Assembly (NCBI RefSeq): GCF_001469215.1
Contig: NZ_LOFH01000010.1
Location: 118,802 to 182,801 of the forward strand
DNA from: Pseudoalteromonas sp. H105
GTDB taxonomy: Bacteria; Pseudomonadota; Gammaproteobacteria; Enterobacterales; Alteromonadaceae
Length of the DNA stretch: 64,000 bases
Direction of reading: 5' to 3'
Within the stretch, counting starts at the first letter, position 1, and the number at the start of each line of letters is the position of its first letter. The notes under the pieces were generated by a model. That model was given only the letters and a program-made list of their open reading frames with translations, searched no databases and was not told the DNA's origin. Positions 50,650 through 59,643 of the stretch are shown one piece after another. The translations under genes were made by a program, and so were the position numbers.

Positions 50650-51402
50650 TTACTCAGCAACAGCTGAATTCTCTTCGCCTTGAATTTCAAGTAATTCTAC
50701 TTCAAAAACAAGTGTTGAGTTAGCAGGGATCTTACCAAGATCACGATCGCCATACGCAAGGTCAGCTGGGATAGTAAACTTATACTTAGACCCTACTGGC
50801 ATAAGTTGTAAACCTTCAGTCCAACCTGCGATTACACGGTTAAGTGGGAAAGTTGTTGGTTCGTTGCGAGAATATGAGCTATCAAATTCAGTACCGTCTA
50901 GTAAAGTACCTTTGTAATGTACTTTAACAACGTCAGTAGCCACTGGCTTCTCACCGTCACCCATGGCCATTACTTCGTATTGAAGACCTGACTCGGTCAC
51001 TGTTACGCCTTCTTTTGCAGCATTATCAACTAGGTATTGCTCACCCGCTGCTTTGCTCTTTTCAGCTTCTACTTTAGCCTGTGCATCTTGCTTAGTACGT
51101 ACAGATGTATCAAGTGCAGTTAACACTTCACGAATTTTCTCTTCGTCTAATTTTGCTTCACCTGCAAGTGCGTCTTTAAAGCCACGCATAAGCAGCGCTT
51201 GATCAAGTTCAATACCTAGCTCTGTTTTATCAGCTAAATCTTTATTTAAAAAGTTACCAACAGATGCACCAATACCGTATGCTTGTTGTTGTGCTTCAGT
51301 ATCTAACTTTACAGGTGCTTGTTCTTGTTTTGCTTCTTGATTACAAGCTGTAAGCGCTAAAACTGACGCTGCAATCAATGACAATTTAATCGTCTTTTTC
51401 AT
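50650..51402 (-). CDS. fkpA: FKBP-type peptidyl-prolyl isomerase lipoprotein (FkpA-like)
   Basis: A 250-residue envelope chaperone/isomerase. The lipobox LALTAC places the lipid anchor on Cys20. An N-terminal helical dimerisation domain (about 30-130) with YGIGASVGNFL is followed by the FKBP domain (VVKVHYKGTLLDGTEFDSSY, ELLEIQGE). The ATG at 51402 has GGAG 7 bases upstream; an earlier in-frame start is unlikely. E. coli FkpA is periplasmic and soluble, so the lipidation is a difference. Confidence 0.92.
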   Translation of the reverse strand: MKKTIKLSLIAASVLALTACNQEAKQEQAPVKLDTEAQQQAYGIGASVGNFLNKDLADKTELGIELDQALLMRGFKDALAGEAKLDEEKIREVLTALDTSVRTKQDAQAKVEAEKSKAAGEQYLVDNAAKEGVTVTESGLQYEVMAMGDGEKPVATDVVKVHYKGTLLDGTEFDSSYSRNEPTTFPLNRVIAGWTEGLQLMPVGSKYKFTIPADLAYGDRDLGKIPANSTLVFEVELLEIQGEENSAVAE

Positions 51403-51604
51403 TTTAAATCTCCGACACACTTTGCAGATGTCATTTATTGTATTATTACTAGTTAAAGATTAACGGCCTACATGATAGGCTGCTTATCTAATTACTGAGT
51501 ACGGCAAAATGCCAATTTCAAATCATTAGATAAACGACCTCGACCTTTATCGCGTCCTAGTCTAACCTCTCAGTCAACAAGAGTTAAGGGGAAATACCTG
51601 TAAT

Positions 51605-52603
51605 ATGTCGATATTTCGTACTTTTTTGTATCTTCAGTGCTGCACTTTATTAATCGCCTGCTCAGAACAAAAAGAACACGCGACTGCCAGCTATGAGCAT
51701 GCAGCCAGAGGCGCCTTTTCCTCTGCGCTTTCTCATGATGGCCGGTATAGCCTGATTTCATCTATACACCATGGGGTCGCCCTGTGGGATAATCAACAGC
51801 AGGTTCTAAAATATCAATGGTTTCAGCAACAAGACCAAGATAGCTTAGTACACACTGTAGCTATCGCCTTTGATAACAGCCATGCAGTGACCGCCGAGAA
51901 AACCACGTTTGCTGTGTGGAATATCAACACCGGTGACAACGTCGGTTATTACAAAATAAAAACGGCCACCATTCGCGATATCGCTATTAGCAATCAAGGC
52001 CGCAGTGTTTTATATGGCCGTAGCGACAATGTTGTTGTTTACCTCAACTTAGAGACCGGAAGGCGCATTGAGTTCCTTGGCCACCAAGAAAAAATTAATG
52101 TGGTTGACCTTTCACCCAATGGCCGTTTTGCACTGAGTGGCTCAAATGACTACGTTGCGTATTTTTGGGATACGCAAAGCGGTCAAGTAATTCACCGCTT
52201 TAACCACCCAAACAGAGTAACGCAAGTTGCTCTTGACCCTCAAGGTCGCTATGCCTTTACTGCAGACAGTATGGCTCAAGCGCATATATGGCAGTTAACA
52301 ACAGGTGATCTTGTTTCTAAACTGAAGTATATTGCGCGACAGAAAATTTTTACCGCCGTCCGATTTAACGATCAAGCCACACGACTGCTGACCGGTTCAC
52401 CCAATCGCTTGGTTGATTTATGGCAAATTGCTGATGGTGAAAAAATTCAAAGCTGGCATGTCACCCCCCGCGAAGGCAGTAAACCTAAGTCTGCGGTGGT
52501 ACTGGATGTCGCTTTCACTAATGACGACACAGCGTTGTTAACCGAGAGCTCTAGCGGAATCGCTGAGCGCTTTACTATACGAGAAGCTAATGAACACAAT
52601 TGA
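51605..52603 (+). CDS. WD40-repeat lipoprotein
   Basis: A 332-residue protein with a lipobox LLIAC (Cys19) and about six WD40 blades ending in units such as VAYFWDTQSGQ, AHIWQLTTGD and VDLWQIADG. It should form a beta-propeller in the envelope, probably a protein-binding platform. It overlaps slyX by 14 bases, so the two are co-expressed. I know of no assigned function. Confidence 0.85.
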   Translation: MSIFRTFLYLQCCTLLIACSEQKEHATASYEHAARGAFSSALSHDGRYSLISSIHHGVALWDNQQQVLKYQWFQQQDQDSLVHTVAIAFDNSHAVTAEKTTFAVWNINTGDNVGYYKIKTATIRDIAISNQGRSVLYGRSDNVVVYLNLETGRRIEFLGHQEKINVVDLSPNGRFALSGSNDYVAYFWDTQSGQVIHRFNHPNRVTQVALDPQGRYAFTADSMAQAHIWQLTTGDLVSKLKYIARQKIFTAVRFNDQATRLLTGSPNRLVDLWQIADGEKIQSWHVTPREGSKPKSAVVLDVAFTNDDTALLTESSSGIAERFTIREANEHN

Positions 52604-52802
52604 ACATCGCTTAATGGAGCTGGAGGCTAAAGTGGCCTTTCAAGATGAAACCATTGATATACTTAATGATGAAATTAAAGCTCACCAGCAGCTGTTGGCT
52701 AAAATGAAGCGTCAAACCGAGCTACTGGCTGAGAAATTAAAAGAGTCCCAACAGCCTTCTTTAATGTCGCAAATGCAAGAGCCACCGCCACCGCATTACT
52801 AA
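52590..52802 (+). CDS. slyX: SlyX family protein
   Basis: A 70-residue coiled-coil protein (HRLMELEAKVAFQDETIDIL) ending in the typical proline-rich tail (PPPPHY). Its function is unknown. The start lies within the end of the WD40 lipoprotein gene. Confidence 0.93.
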   Translation: MNTIEHRLMELEAKVAFQDETIDILNDEIKAHQQLLAKMKRQTELLAEKLKESQQPSLMSQMQEPPPPHY

Positions 52803-52812
52803 CTATATTTAG

Positions 52813-52828
52813 ACCACCTCAAGGTGGT
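52813..52828. terminator. Hairpin between slyX and yheV
   Basis: ACCACC / GGTGGT around TCAA between convergent genes. The flanking T run is poor, so it is only a weak terminator candidate. Confidence 0.4.
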
Positions 52829-53061
52829 TAGTCACCCGGCTTAAACACGCCTATAACTTGTTCAAATTGGCGTGTTGATGCTTGCACAGCTTGCTCTGGT
52901 TGCGTCATTTTATGACCACACTTCATGCATTCAACCTTTTCCACATCATGCTCTTTGTAAAGCATCATCATATCCATGGTTTTACATTCGGGACACGTTG
53001 CGCCCGCAATAAATCGTTTTCTCTGTTTCACACCGTCTCTCCACAGTTTAGCTGCTGCCAT
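52828..53061 (-). CDS. yheV: YheV-family zinc-ribbon protein
   Basis: A 77-residue protein with two CxxC pairs (ATCPECKTM and VECMKCGHK), a zinc ribbon of the YheV/DUF2387 family. Function unknown. E. coli yheV lies in the same neighbourhood near fkpA and slyX. Confidence 0.92.
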   Translation of the reverse strand: MAAAKLWRDGVKQRKRFIAGATCPECKTMDMMMLYKEHDVEKVECMKCGHKMTQPEQAVQASTRQFEQVIGVFKPGD

Positions 53062-53152
53062 TTTATCCTAATAAAGATACGATTGATAACCATAAGTCGA
53101 TCCGTGTTATGATGTGGGCAATTAAATCAGGGCACAGTAAAGTAACGTATTC

Positions 53153-55075
53153 ATGATCCAAATCTCAGAAATAGAACTCCTACGTGGTGGTAAAGCACTG
53201 TTAAAAGATGCCTCAGCAACCTTATTTCCAGAGCATAAAGTAGGCTTAGTAGGCGCTAATGGCTGCGGTAAGTCGACCTTATTTAGCTTATTAAAATCAG
53301 AGCTTTCATTAGATGCGGGTAATTACACTATTCCCAAAGATTGGTCTATTTCGTCGGTAAAACAAGAAACCCCAGCGCTTGAAATAAGTGCTATAGATTA
53401 CGTACTACAGGGCCACCCTGATTATTATGCATTGCGTATTGCTCTGCGCGAGGCTGAGCAAAATAACGATGGTGACACCCAAGCTAAAGTGCATATTCAA
53501 CTTGAGAACATTAAAGGTTACAGCATTGAATCTAAAGCAGGCGAGCTGCTGCACGGTTTAGGTTTTGCCAATAACCAAATTGAAAACCCAGTCAGTGCGT
53601 TTTCAGGTGGTTGGCGTATGCGTTTAAACCTAGCCCAAGCTCTTATTCGCGATGCCGACTTACTATTGCTGGATGAGCCAACTAACCACTTAGACTTAGA
53701 TGCCGTATATTGGTTAGAACGTTTTTTACGTGCTTACACAGGCACGCTTGTATTGATCTCTCATGACCGTGAATTTTTAGATGCGGTGGTTGATCAAATT
53801 TGGCATATCGATCAGCAAAAAATTAATGTTTACAAAGGTCATTACTCGCAATTTGAGCGCCAAAAAGCCGAGCGTTTATTGCAACAACAAGCAATGTTTG
53901 AAAAACAACAAGAGCAAATAGCCCACCTTGAGCAATTTATTACGCGTTTTAAAGCTAAAGCCAGTAAAGCTAAACAAGCACAAAGTCGTGTTAAAGCCCT
54001 TGAACGGATGGAAAAGCTTGCCCCAGCCCATGCCGACTCGCCGTTTGATTTTGAATTTGCCGAGCCACTTGCTTTACCTAATCCGCTGATGACACTTGAT
54101 AAAGCCAAAGCAGGTTATGGCGATATCACTATTTTAGATAGCATAAAACTTAACTTAGTACCCGGTAGTCGCATTGCATTACTTGGGCGTAACGGCGCGG
54201 GTAAATCGACCTTAATTAAACTCCTAGCTGGCGAACTCCAGCCACAAGCCGGTGAAGTATTTCAGCATCAGGGTTTAAACATCGGTTACTTTGCGCAGCA
54301 TCAATTGGAATCCTTAGATTTAAAAGCCAGTGCCGTTACGCATATACAACGCTTAAACCCAAAAGCCAGCGAGCAATCACTGCGTGACTTTTTAGGCGGT
54401 TTTGCGTTTATTGGTGACAAAGCTCTTGAGCCAGTTGCGCCATTCTCAGGGGGTGAAAAAGCCCGCCTGGTTTTAGCAATGTTGGTCTATCAAAAACCTA
54501 ACTTATTGCTCCTGGATGAGCCAACCAACCACCTTGATTTAGAAATGCGCCACGCTTTAGTGATGGCATTGCAAGGTTTTGAAGGCGCGATGGTTACCGT
54601 ATCGCATGATCGCCACATGCTAAAAAACACCGCTGATGAATATTACTTGGTTGATAATGGCGAAGTCACGCAGTTTGGTTATGACTTAGATGAGTATTAT
54701 CAATGGTTACTCAATGCCAATAAAGAGGCCGCTAAGGTTGGGCAAACTGATGACGAACCAAAAGTAAACTCGCAAGTTAACCGTAAAGAGCAAAAGCGCT
54801 TAGAAGCAGAGTTTAGAAAATCCATTCAGCCCCTTAAAAAGCAGATTGAAAAACTTGAAAAGCAACTCGATAAACACTCAGCAGAACTTAGCGAAGTGGA
54901 AGTTGCACTGGGCGATAACGAACTTTATAACGATGACAACAAAGCTAAACTAAAAGAGTTAATAGCAAAACAAGCCACATTAACACCTAAAGTAAACGAT
55001 ATCGAAGAAGAGCTACTCATGGCCCTTGAAGAGATGGAAGAAAAAGAACAAGCGTTTGCCGATGAACTTGCTTAA
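53153..55075 (+). CDS. yheS: ABC-F family ATPase, YheS type
   Basis: A 640-residue protein with two ABC ATPase cores and no membrane part. Walker A motifs are GANGCGKST and GRNGAGKST; signature motifs are FSGGWRMRLNLAQA and FSGGEKARLVLAM; both Walker B motifs read LLLLDEPTNHLD. A linker (about 240-300) and a C-terminal coiled coil (about 540-635) fit ABC-F proteins, which act on ribosomes. Confidence 0.95.
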   Translation: MIQISEIELLRGGKALLKDASATLFPEHKVGLVGANGCGKSTLFSLLKSELSLDAGNYTIPKDWSISSVKQETPALEISAIDYVLQGHPDYYALRIALREAEQNNDGDTQAKVHIQLENIKGYSIESKAGELLHGLGFANNQIENPVSAFSGGWRMRLNLAQALIRDADLLLLDEPTNHLDLDAVYWLERFLRAYTGTLVLISHDREFLDAVVDQIWHIDQQKINVYKGHYSQFERQKAERLLQQQAMFEKQQEQIAHLEQFITRFKAKASKAKQAQSRVKALERMEKLAPAHADSPFDFEFAEPLALPNPLMTLDKAKAGYGDITILDSIKLNLVPGSRIALLGRNGAGKSTLIKLLAGELQPQAGEVFQHQGLNIGYFAQHQLESLDLKASAVTHIQRLNPKASEQSLRDFLGGFAFIGDKALEPVAPFSGGEKARLVLAMLVYQKPNLLLLDEPTNHLDLEMRHALVMALQGFEGAMVTVSHDRHMLKNTADEYYLVDNGEVTQFGYDLDEYYQWLLNANKEAAKVGQTDDEPKVNSQVNRKEQKRLEAEFRKSIQPLKKQIEKLEKQLDKHSAELSEVEVALGDNELYNDDNKAKLKELIAKQATLTPKVNDIEEELLMALEEMEEKEQAFADELA

Positions 55076-55484
55076 CGGGGATGACTTTTGGCTGTTTGCC
55101 TGTGACCTTTATAGCAAAGGTGATATGCAAACACGCCTACTGGATTATCAAAACCAGCAAGGTAAAAACGTCAACCTGTGCTTGTTACTGTATTACCTAG
55201 ATTCTCTCAATCTAGCAATTAGCCAAGCACAGCTAAACGAACTTGAACAATCCATTCGTGAATTTGATCAACAAGTATTAAAGCCCCTACGTGCTACCCG
55301 CGCCTATTTAAAAGCCAATCAAACCGAGATTGCAGATTACGCTGTAATTCGTAAAGAGCTACTCAGTGCTGAGCTCAAGCTTGAAAAGCAACAACAGCAG
55401 ATGTTAGTAGAAAAAATGAATACTTTAACATTAGAACCTAATTCAAGGGCCACTAATGTAATGCTCTATGTTGGAGAGCTTTAA
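55062..55484 (+). CDS. TIGR02444-type protein
   Basis: A 140-residue helical protein with MNLLNGDDFWLFACDLYSKGDMQTRLLDYQN at its N-terminus, matching a family commonly encoded next to yheS in gammaproteobacteria. Function unknown. The ATG at 55062 overlaps the yheS stop by 14 bases; an earlier start would overlap it further. Confidence 0.82.
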   Translation: MNLLNGDDFWLFACDLYSKGDMQTRLLDYQNQQGKNVNLCLLLYYLDSLNLAISQAQLNELEQSIREFDQQVLKPLRATRAYLKANQTEIADYAVIRKELLSAELKLEKQQQQMLVEKMNTLTLEPNSRATNVMLYVGEL

Positions 55485-55868
55485 GCGTTCGTTTTTCGCT
55501 CGTAATTTCAACCCTGTCAGGGTTGCTAAAGTAATAACTAACAATGAAACAGGTAACTCTATAATGGAAGTTTCGGAGAAAAAATAAAACTCTTGCAATA
55601 TTAATGATACAGTTACTGCACCAAGCAAAAAGCCTAAAAAATAAACATAAAATGTATATCGCCAAGCATAATTATCACTGCGATATGCCATTACACCGTA
55701 TAGTAAAAAAGATAAGACACTAGAAGGGATGATTGCAATAAGAATGTAATCGCCAAGCCTCGATGATATATAGCGCTCAAAACCAAAAACAATATTGAGT
55801 AATGTCGATAAGGCAATTTGCAGCAGCATAATCACAATAGCGTATTTAACTATCCGTATAATTTTCAA
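55443..55868 (-). CDS. Hypothetical four-helix membrane protein
   Basis: A 141-residue protein with about four membrane segments, short loops and a basic C-terminus (GLKLRAKNERLKLS). Not recognised. Its last 42 bases overlap the convergent TIGR02444 gene. Codons are AT-rich. Confidence 0.5.
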   Translation of the reverse strand: MKIIRIVKYAIVIMLLQIALSTLLNIVFGFERYISSRLGDYILIAIIPSSVLSFLLYGVMAYRSDNYAWRYTFYVYFLGFLLGAVTVSLILQEFYFFSETSIIELPVSLLVITLATLTGLKLRAKNERLKLSNIEHYISGP

Positions 55869-56213
55869 TGTCTACCACCATTATTACTCGGTATAAAAAT
55901 AAAGCTATGAAGGGAAATTATAAGCTCAAACAGATGTTATTTCTAGCCAGTTTGTAAGAGCCAACTTTACTGCAAATAAATTTTTCACTCCCCCTCATTT
56001 ACTTCTCATTCTGTTCTCTTTGTGCAAAAAGTCTTGCAATGACTTATTCACAAAGAGGTTTAGAGGCGCTACGCTTTTGAGGAAAACAAAGTCGTGATTT
56101 AGCTCAGCAAACTTTCTGCAAAAATTGTCGCCATAAATGACGACCTACAGTAATTCATTACCTTGTAACTTTAAGCTTTTTCCTTGCAAACTCGCTAACT
56201 TCTCTTGGCAATT
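55869..56213. other. Intergenic region with a small palindrome
   Basis: No gene found. GTCGCCATAAATGACGAC (56127-56144) is a hairpin with one mismatch, followed by CTACAG; it resembles short dispersed palindromes of marine gammaproteobacteria but only one copy is in the window. Confidence 0.35.
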
Positions 56214-56227
56214 TTGATCCAAATCAA
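56214..56227 (+). promoter_or_regulatory. FNR box, distal
   Basis: TTGATCCAAATCAA matches the FNR consensus TTGAT-N4-ATCAA at all ten positions. Its centre is at -91.5 relative to the start predicted from the -10 element at 56300. Confidence 0.75.
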
Positions 56228-56263
56228 CTTCTTCACGGCTCTTTTTGTAATCAGGAAAATAGC

Positions 56264-56277
56264 TTGATCTGGATCAT
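56264..56277 (+). promoter_or_regulatory. FNR box, proximal
   Basis: TTGATCTGGATCAT matches nine of ten FNR positions. Its centre is exactly 50 bases from the distal box and at -41.5 from the predicted start, the class II activator position. Confidence 0.75.
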
Positions 56278-56299
56278 ATCGAACCATGCTCAGCCAGCC

Positions 56300-56305
56300 T
56301 ATGAT
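56300..56305 (+). promoter_or_regulatory. -10 element of the microprotein promoter
   Basis: TATGAT, with predicted start near 56312. No good -35 is seen, as expected where an activator bound at -41.5 replaces it. Confidence 0.6.
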
Positions 56306-56331
56306 TAACTCATAGACATTAGGAGGCGGTT

Positions 56332-56481
56332 ATGGACGTATTCTTTAGAGATTTTTTTAGCGACCCAGTATTATTTTTATCATTTGGTTTTTTAGGTGTT
56401 GTTATTAGTTTATGCCTTTTCTTTGTGTATTTTTTTATTAAAAAAGTACACGACGATGACACTCTTAACCAACCACATTAA
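56332..56481 (+). CDS. 49-residue membrane microprotein, DUF3149-like
   Basis: A 49-residue protein (MDVFFRDFFSDPVLFLSFGF...) with a single membrane helix (about 12-37) and a charged tail KKVHDDDTLNQPH. A strong AGGAGG sits 5 bases before the ATG, and a terminator follows, so the gene is a self-contained unit. The start and layout resemble DUF3149 proteins; the match is from memory. Two FNR-type boxes upstream point to expression under low oxygen. Confidence 0.75.
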   Translation: MDVFFRDFFSDPVLFLSFGFLGVVISLCLFFVYFFIKKVHDDDTLNQPH

Positions 56482-56492
56482 GCACGACGCGC

Positions 56493-56528
56493 AAAGCCCC
56501 TATCAACTTGTTTGATTAGGGGCTTTTT
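56493..56528 (+). terminator. Terminator of the microprotein gene
   Basis: AAAGCCCCTA pairs with TAGGGGCTTT with a short inner stem, followed by TTTTT, just after the microprotein stop. Confidence 0.85.
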
Positions 56529-56581
56529 ATTACAAAAAATTTGTTACACTAACCCCTCGATTAGCTGAACAGTTACCAAAA

Positions 56582-57562
56582 ATGCTTTCACATTTTAACC
56601 CAGCATGGTGGATGCGAAACCGTCATGTGCAAACTATCATACCGCGTTTTTTTAGGCCGTTTCATCATACACGTTACCAGTTAGCGCTACTGGATACCCC
56701 AGATGGCGACTTTTTAGAGCTTGCATGGTCATTACCAAAAAATGATTTAGCCCCGCTTGCCATTGTGCTGCATGGGCTTGAAGGCAACATCAATAGCTTT
56801 TACGCCAAAGGCATGATGAAAGCGTTAAAAAAGCAAGGCTATCAAGTGGTGCTTATGCACTTTCGCAATTGTTCAACACAAGCTAATAAATTACCTCGCG
56901 CTTATCACAGCGGCGAAACAGGCGACCTTGATTTTTTTGTTAAGCATCTAAAGCAACAGTTTCCAAATCGTGCGATGGTTGCGGTCGGCTTTTCATTAGG
57001 GGGGAATGTACTGGCTAAGTATGTTGGTGAACAAGGTGATGACTGTTTACTTGATGGCGCAGCCATTGTATCTGCCCCTTATGATTTATCACCATCGTGC
57101 CAAGTTATTCGTAAAAGCTTAGGCAAAATTTACCAAAAATATTTACTCGATCGCATGAAAAAGTCAATGCGCCGTAAATTACCGCAAATTAAGCAACAAA
57201 TCGACTTAACCCCCGAGCAGTTAATGAAGATTGATGACTTATGGCAGTTTGATAATAAGCTCACAGCCCCTTTACATGGTTTTGACGGTGCAGAGGATTA
57301 TTACCAACAAGCCAGCGCCAAACCCTATTTAAAACACATTGCGACCCCAACCTTGGTTGTCCATGCTAAAGATGACCCGATGCTGTCGATAAAAGCAGTT
57401 CCGAGTAGGCAAGATGTGAGCGAGCATGTTACGCTGCGCATCTCTGAAAAAGGCGGCCACGTCGGCTTTATATCAGGTAACAACCCGTTTAAACCTATTT
57501 ATTGGTTAGAGCAAATCGTGCCAGAGTATTTTAATCAGCTAGTTAATAAAGAGCAGTTATGA
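56582..57562 (+). CDS. yheT: YheT-family alpha/beta hydrolase
   Basis: A 326-residue hydrolase. The oxyanion region is [13 protein letters not shown] and the nucleophile Ser lies in VGFSLGGN; Asp in HAKDDPML and His in GGHVGF complete the triad. Relatives include YheT and eukaryotic ABHD proteins that act on lipid esters. The substrate is unknown. It overlaps yheU by 4 bases. Confidence 0.9.
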   Translation: MLSHFNPAWWMRNRHVQTIIPRFFRPFHHTRYQLALLDTPDGDFLELAWSLPKNDLAPLAIVLHGLEGNINSFYAKGMMKALKKQGYQVVLMHFRNCSTQANKLPRAYHSGETGDLDFFVKHLKQQFPNRAMVAVGFSLGGNVLAKYVGEQGDDCLLDGAAIVSAPYDLSPSCQVIRKSLGKIYQKYLLDRMKKSMRRKLPQIKQQIDLTPEQLMKIDDLWQFDNKLTAPLHGFDGAEDYYQQASAKPYLKHIATPTLVVHAKDDPMLSIKAVPSRQDVSEHVTLRISEKGGHVGFISGNNPFKPIYWLEQIVPEYFNQLVNKEQL

Positions 57563-57807
57563 TCATTCCACACCAGCAACTCGATAAAGATACACTGTAT
57601 AACTTAATTGAAAGTTACGTTTTACGCGAAGGCACCGATTACGGTGAGCAAGAGTTCAGTATTGAAAGTAAAGTGGCGCAAGTTCACCAGCAATTAAACA
57701 ATGGCGATGCAATGGTTTTTTTCTCTGAGCTGCACGAATCGGTCACCATTATCTCGAAGAACGAATTCAAAGCCATGCAAAGTGAAGAGCAACATTTGCA
57801 ACAATAG
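57559..57807 (+). CDS. yheU: YheU family protein
   Basis: An 82-residue protein with [20 protein letters not shown], typical of YheU. No function is assigned. It follows yheT as in E. coli, with a 4-base overlap. Confidence 0.92.
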   Translation: MIIPHQQLDKDTLYNLIESYVLREGTDYGEQEFSIESKVAQVHQQLNNGDAMVFFSELHESVTIISKNEFKAMQSEEQHLQQ

Positions 57808-58539
57808 CTATAGATTAAAGCTTAATTGTTGCTTTAACTTACTTGCTTGACGACGAGATATTTCAACTTGTGCACCATTACGGAGCTTTGCCAATAGCCC
57901 ATAATTTATAGTTTCTTCAAGTTCCATTATCGCGTCTAGTCGTATTATGTCACTGCGACTAGCGCGTAAAAAGTAATCTGGGTTTAAGCGAGCTTCGATT
58001 TTAGTTAAAGAGCTATGAATATAGGCCTTCCCGAAAGCAGTATAAATCGCTGCATGATTACCAATACTTTCAAACCTTAAAATATCTGCCAACTGGATAA
58101 TTTTCATGTTCTCAGCAAATTTAACCATCAATTTAAAGTTATCTTCTAAATAACTAACAGGGCGCCGTGTCAGTTGCCCTTCCAGCTTTGCTAAGGTGCC
58201 TTCTAAACGCTCTTTTACAATAGGCTTTAATAAATAATCAACGGCATTAAGACTAAAGGCATCTACAGCAAACTCGTTATAGGCTGTGCAAAATATTATA
58301 TTCGTCTCACCAGCTAGCTGCTCTGCAAGTTCAATACCTGTGCCGCCCGGCATTTCAATATCAAGAAAAACAACATCAGGCTTATGCTTTTTTATTAATT
58401 CATAAGCATGGCTAATATTTTCTGCCTCATCGATTATATCTATGTGTTTATAGGGTTTTAATAACCGAGCTAACTCATTTCGAGCAAGTAGCTCATCATC
58501 GACTATTAATGCTGTTATGGTCGGCTTATTATGTTGCAT
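57808..58539 (-). CDS. LytTR-type response regulator
   Basis: A 243-residue regulator. The receiver has Asp60 in VVFLDIEMPG; the C-terminal LytTR DNA-binding domain (about 140-243) has FESIGNHAAIYT and FLRASRSDIIRLDAI. The ATG at 58539 has GGAGGT 5 bases upstream and overlaps the kinase gene by 11 bases. LytTR regulators often bind imperfect direct repeats. Its stop abuts the convergent yheU stop. Confidence 0.92.
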   Translation of the reverse strand: MQHNKPTITALIVDDELLARNELARLLKPYKHIDIIDEAENISHAYELIKKHKPDVVFLDIEMPGGTGIELAEQLAGETNIIFCTAYNEFAVDAFSLNAVDYLLKPIVKERLEGTLAKLEGQLTRRPVSYLEDNFKLMVKFAENMKIIQLADILRFESIGNHAAIYTAFGKAYIHSSLTKIEARLNPDYFLRASRSDIIRLDAIMELEETINYGLLAKLRNGAQVEISRRQASKLKQQLSFNL

Positions 58540-59587
58540 AGGGTACCTCCAAAGTTGCATTAAACTGTCCGCTCTGTTTTTTAATGAGCAACTTACCTTG
58601 TTGCGCAAACATCAGCTCAAGTCTTGATTGAATGTTCTGTAATCCCAATTTGGTGCCGGATTTAAGTTTCGTTTCATCAAAAGGGTTACTCACTGTAATC
58701 GTGACTTTTTCCCCTGTTCTCACTACATCTACTTTTATTTCTCCACCCTCTACTAAATGGGCAATGCCGTGCTTTGTGGCGTTTTCGATTAAAGTTAATA
58801 AAGCCATACTCGGTAATACGACTTTTTTTAACGCGTCATCACACTGCATTGTGACTAAAAGCCGTTTACCAAACCGTACTTTTTCAATCGCCAAATAATG
58901 TTCGCATACCGTCCACTCTTGTTCAAAATTGACGTGGGTTTGTAAGTCTGTGGTTAGGTTATATCTAAATAGCTCAGAAAGCTGGGTAACAATATCAGCG
59001 GCTTTATCTTGATCTTGGTAAATCATGCCACGAATTGAGTTTAAGGTATTGAATAAAAAATGAGGATTGATTTGATTTTTAAGGTTTTCAAGTTGCTGCT
59101 CTTTCAGCTGACTCATAATACGTTTTTTTTCTCTTCGCGATACTACCGCTAAGTAACAACCACTCCATATTAAACTCATTACTAACGCATTAAAAAAGCT
59201 TGAGAACACTCCGGTAAACTGTTGCTCATTTAAATCTACCGTTGCTTCTCCATACATCTGTATGCTCATAGCTGAAACACCCTCAGGTAAAATGAAAGGC
59301 GTAAAATAAACTACATTCAGAGTCTGTATTAATGCTAACGGAATAGAGAATGCACTTAGCAAAAAAATATTGAGTCGTGCTATTTTTAACTTACCACACA
59401 GTCGGTTACCTAAGGTGTAAAGGATAAAATGGGTCAATAACACAAATACAGATGCATGCGAGATAGTCCTTAAAAACAAATTAGCATGGTGCTCTGATGC
59501 TGTATTTAATATCGCAACTCCTAAGCTATAGTTTATAAGCACAATACAAGTAAAAACCAACAACTGGCAAAACCAATAACTTCGCAT
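58529..59587 (-). CDS. LytS/YehU-type sensor histidine kinase
   Basis: A 352-residue kinase with four or more N-terminal membrane segments, then the HisKA-like motif NQINPHFLFNTLNSIRG (His176) and an ATPase with LIENATKHGI. The ATG at 59587 has AGGAGT 7 bases upstream; an in-frame start 60 bases out lacks a site. It pairs with the LytTR regulator and follows an outer-membrane protein gene. Confidence 0.9.
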   Translation of the reverse strand: MRSYWFCQLLVFTCIVLINYSLGVAILNTASEHHANLFLRTISHASVFVLLTHFILYTLGNRLCGKLKIARLNIFLLSAFSIPLALIQTLNVVYFTPFILPEGVSAMSIQMYGEATVDLNEQQFTGVFSSFFNALVMSLIWSGCYLAVVSRREKKRIMSQLKEQQLENLKNQINPHFLFNTLNSIRGMIYQDQDKAADIVTQLSELFRYNLTTDLQTHVNFEQEWTVCEHYLAIEKVRFGKRLLVTMQCDDALKKVVLPSMALLTLIENATKHGIAHLVEGGEIKVDVVRTGEKVTITVSNPFDETKLKSGTKLGLQNIQSRLELMFAQQGKLLIKKQSGQFNATLEVPYAT

Positions 59588-59643
59588 GGGTACACTCCTT
59601 TGATAATACTCAGTATTGTACCCAAGACCGATTAAGTTACTAC

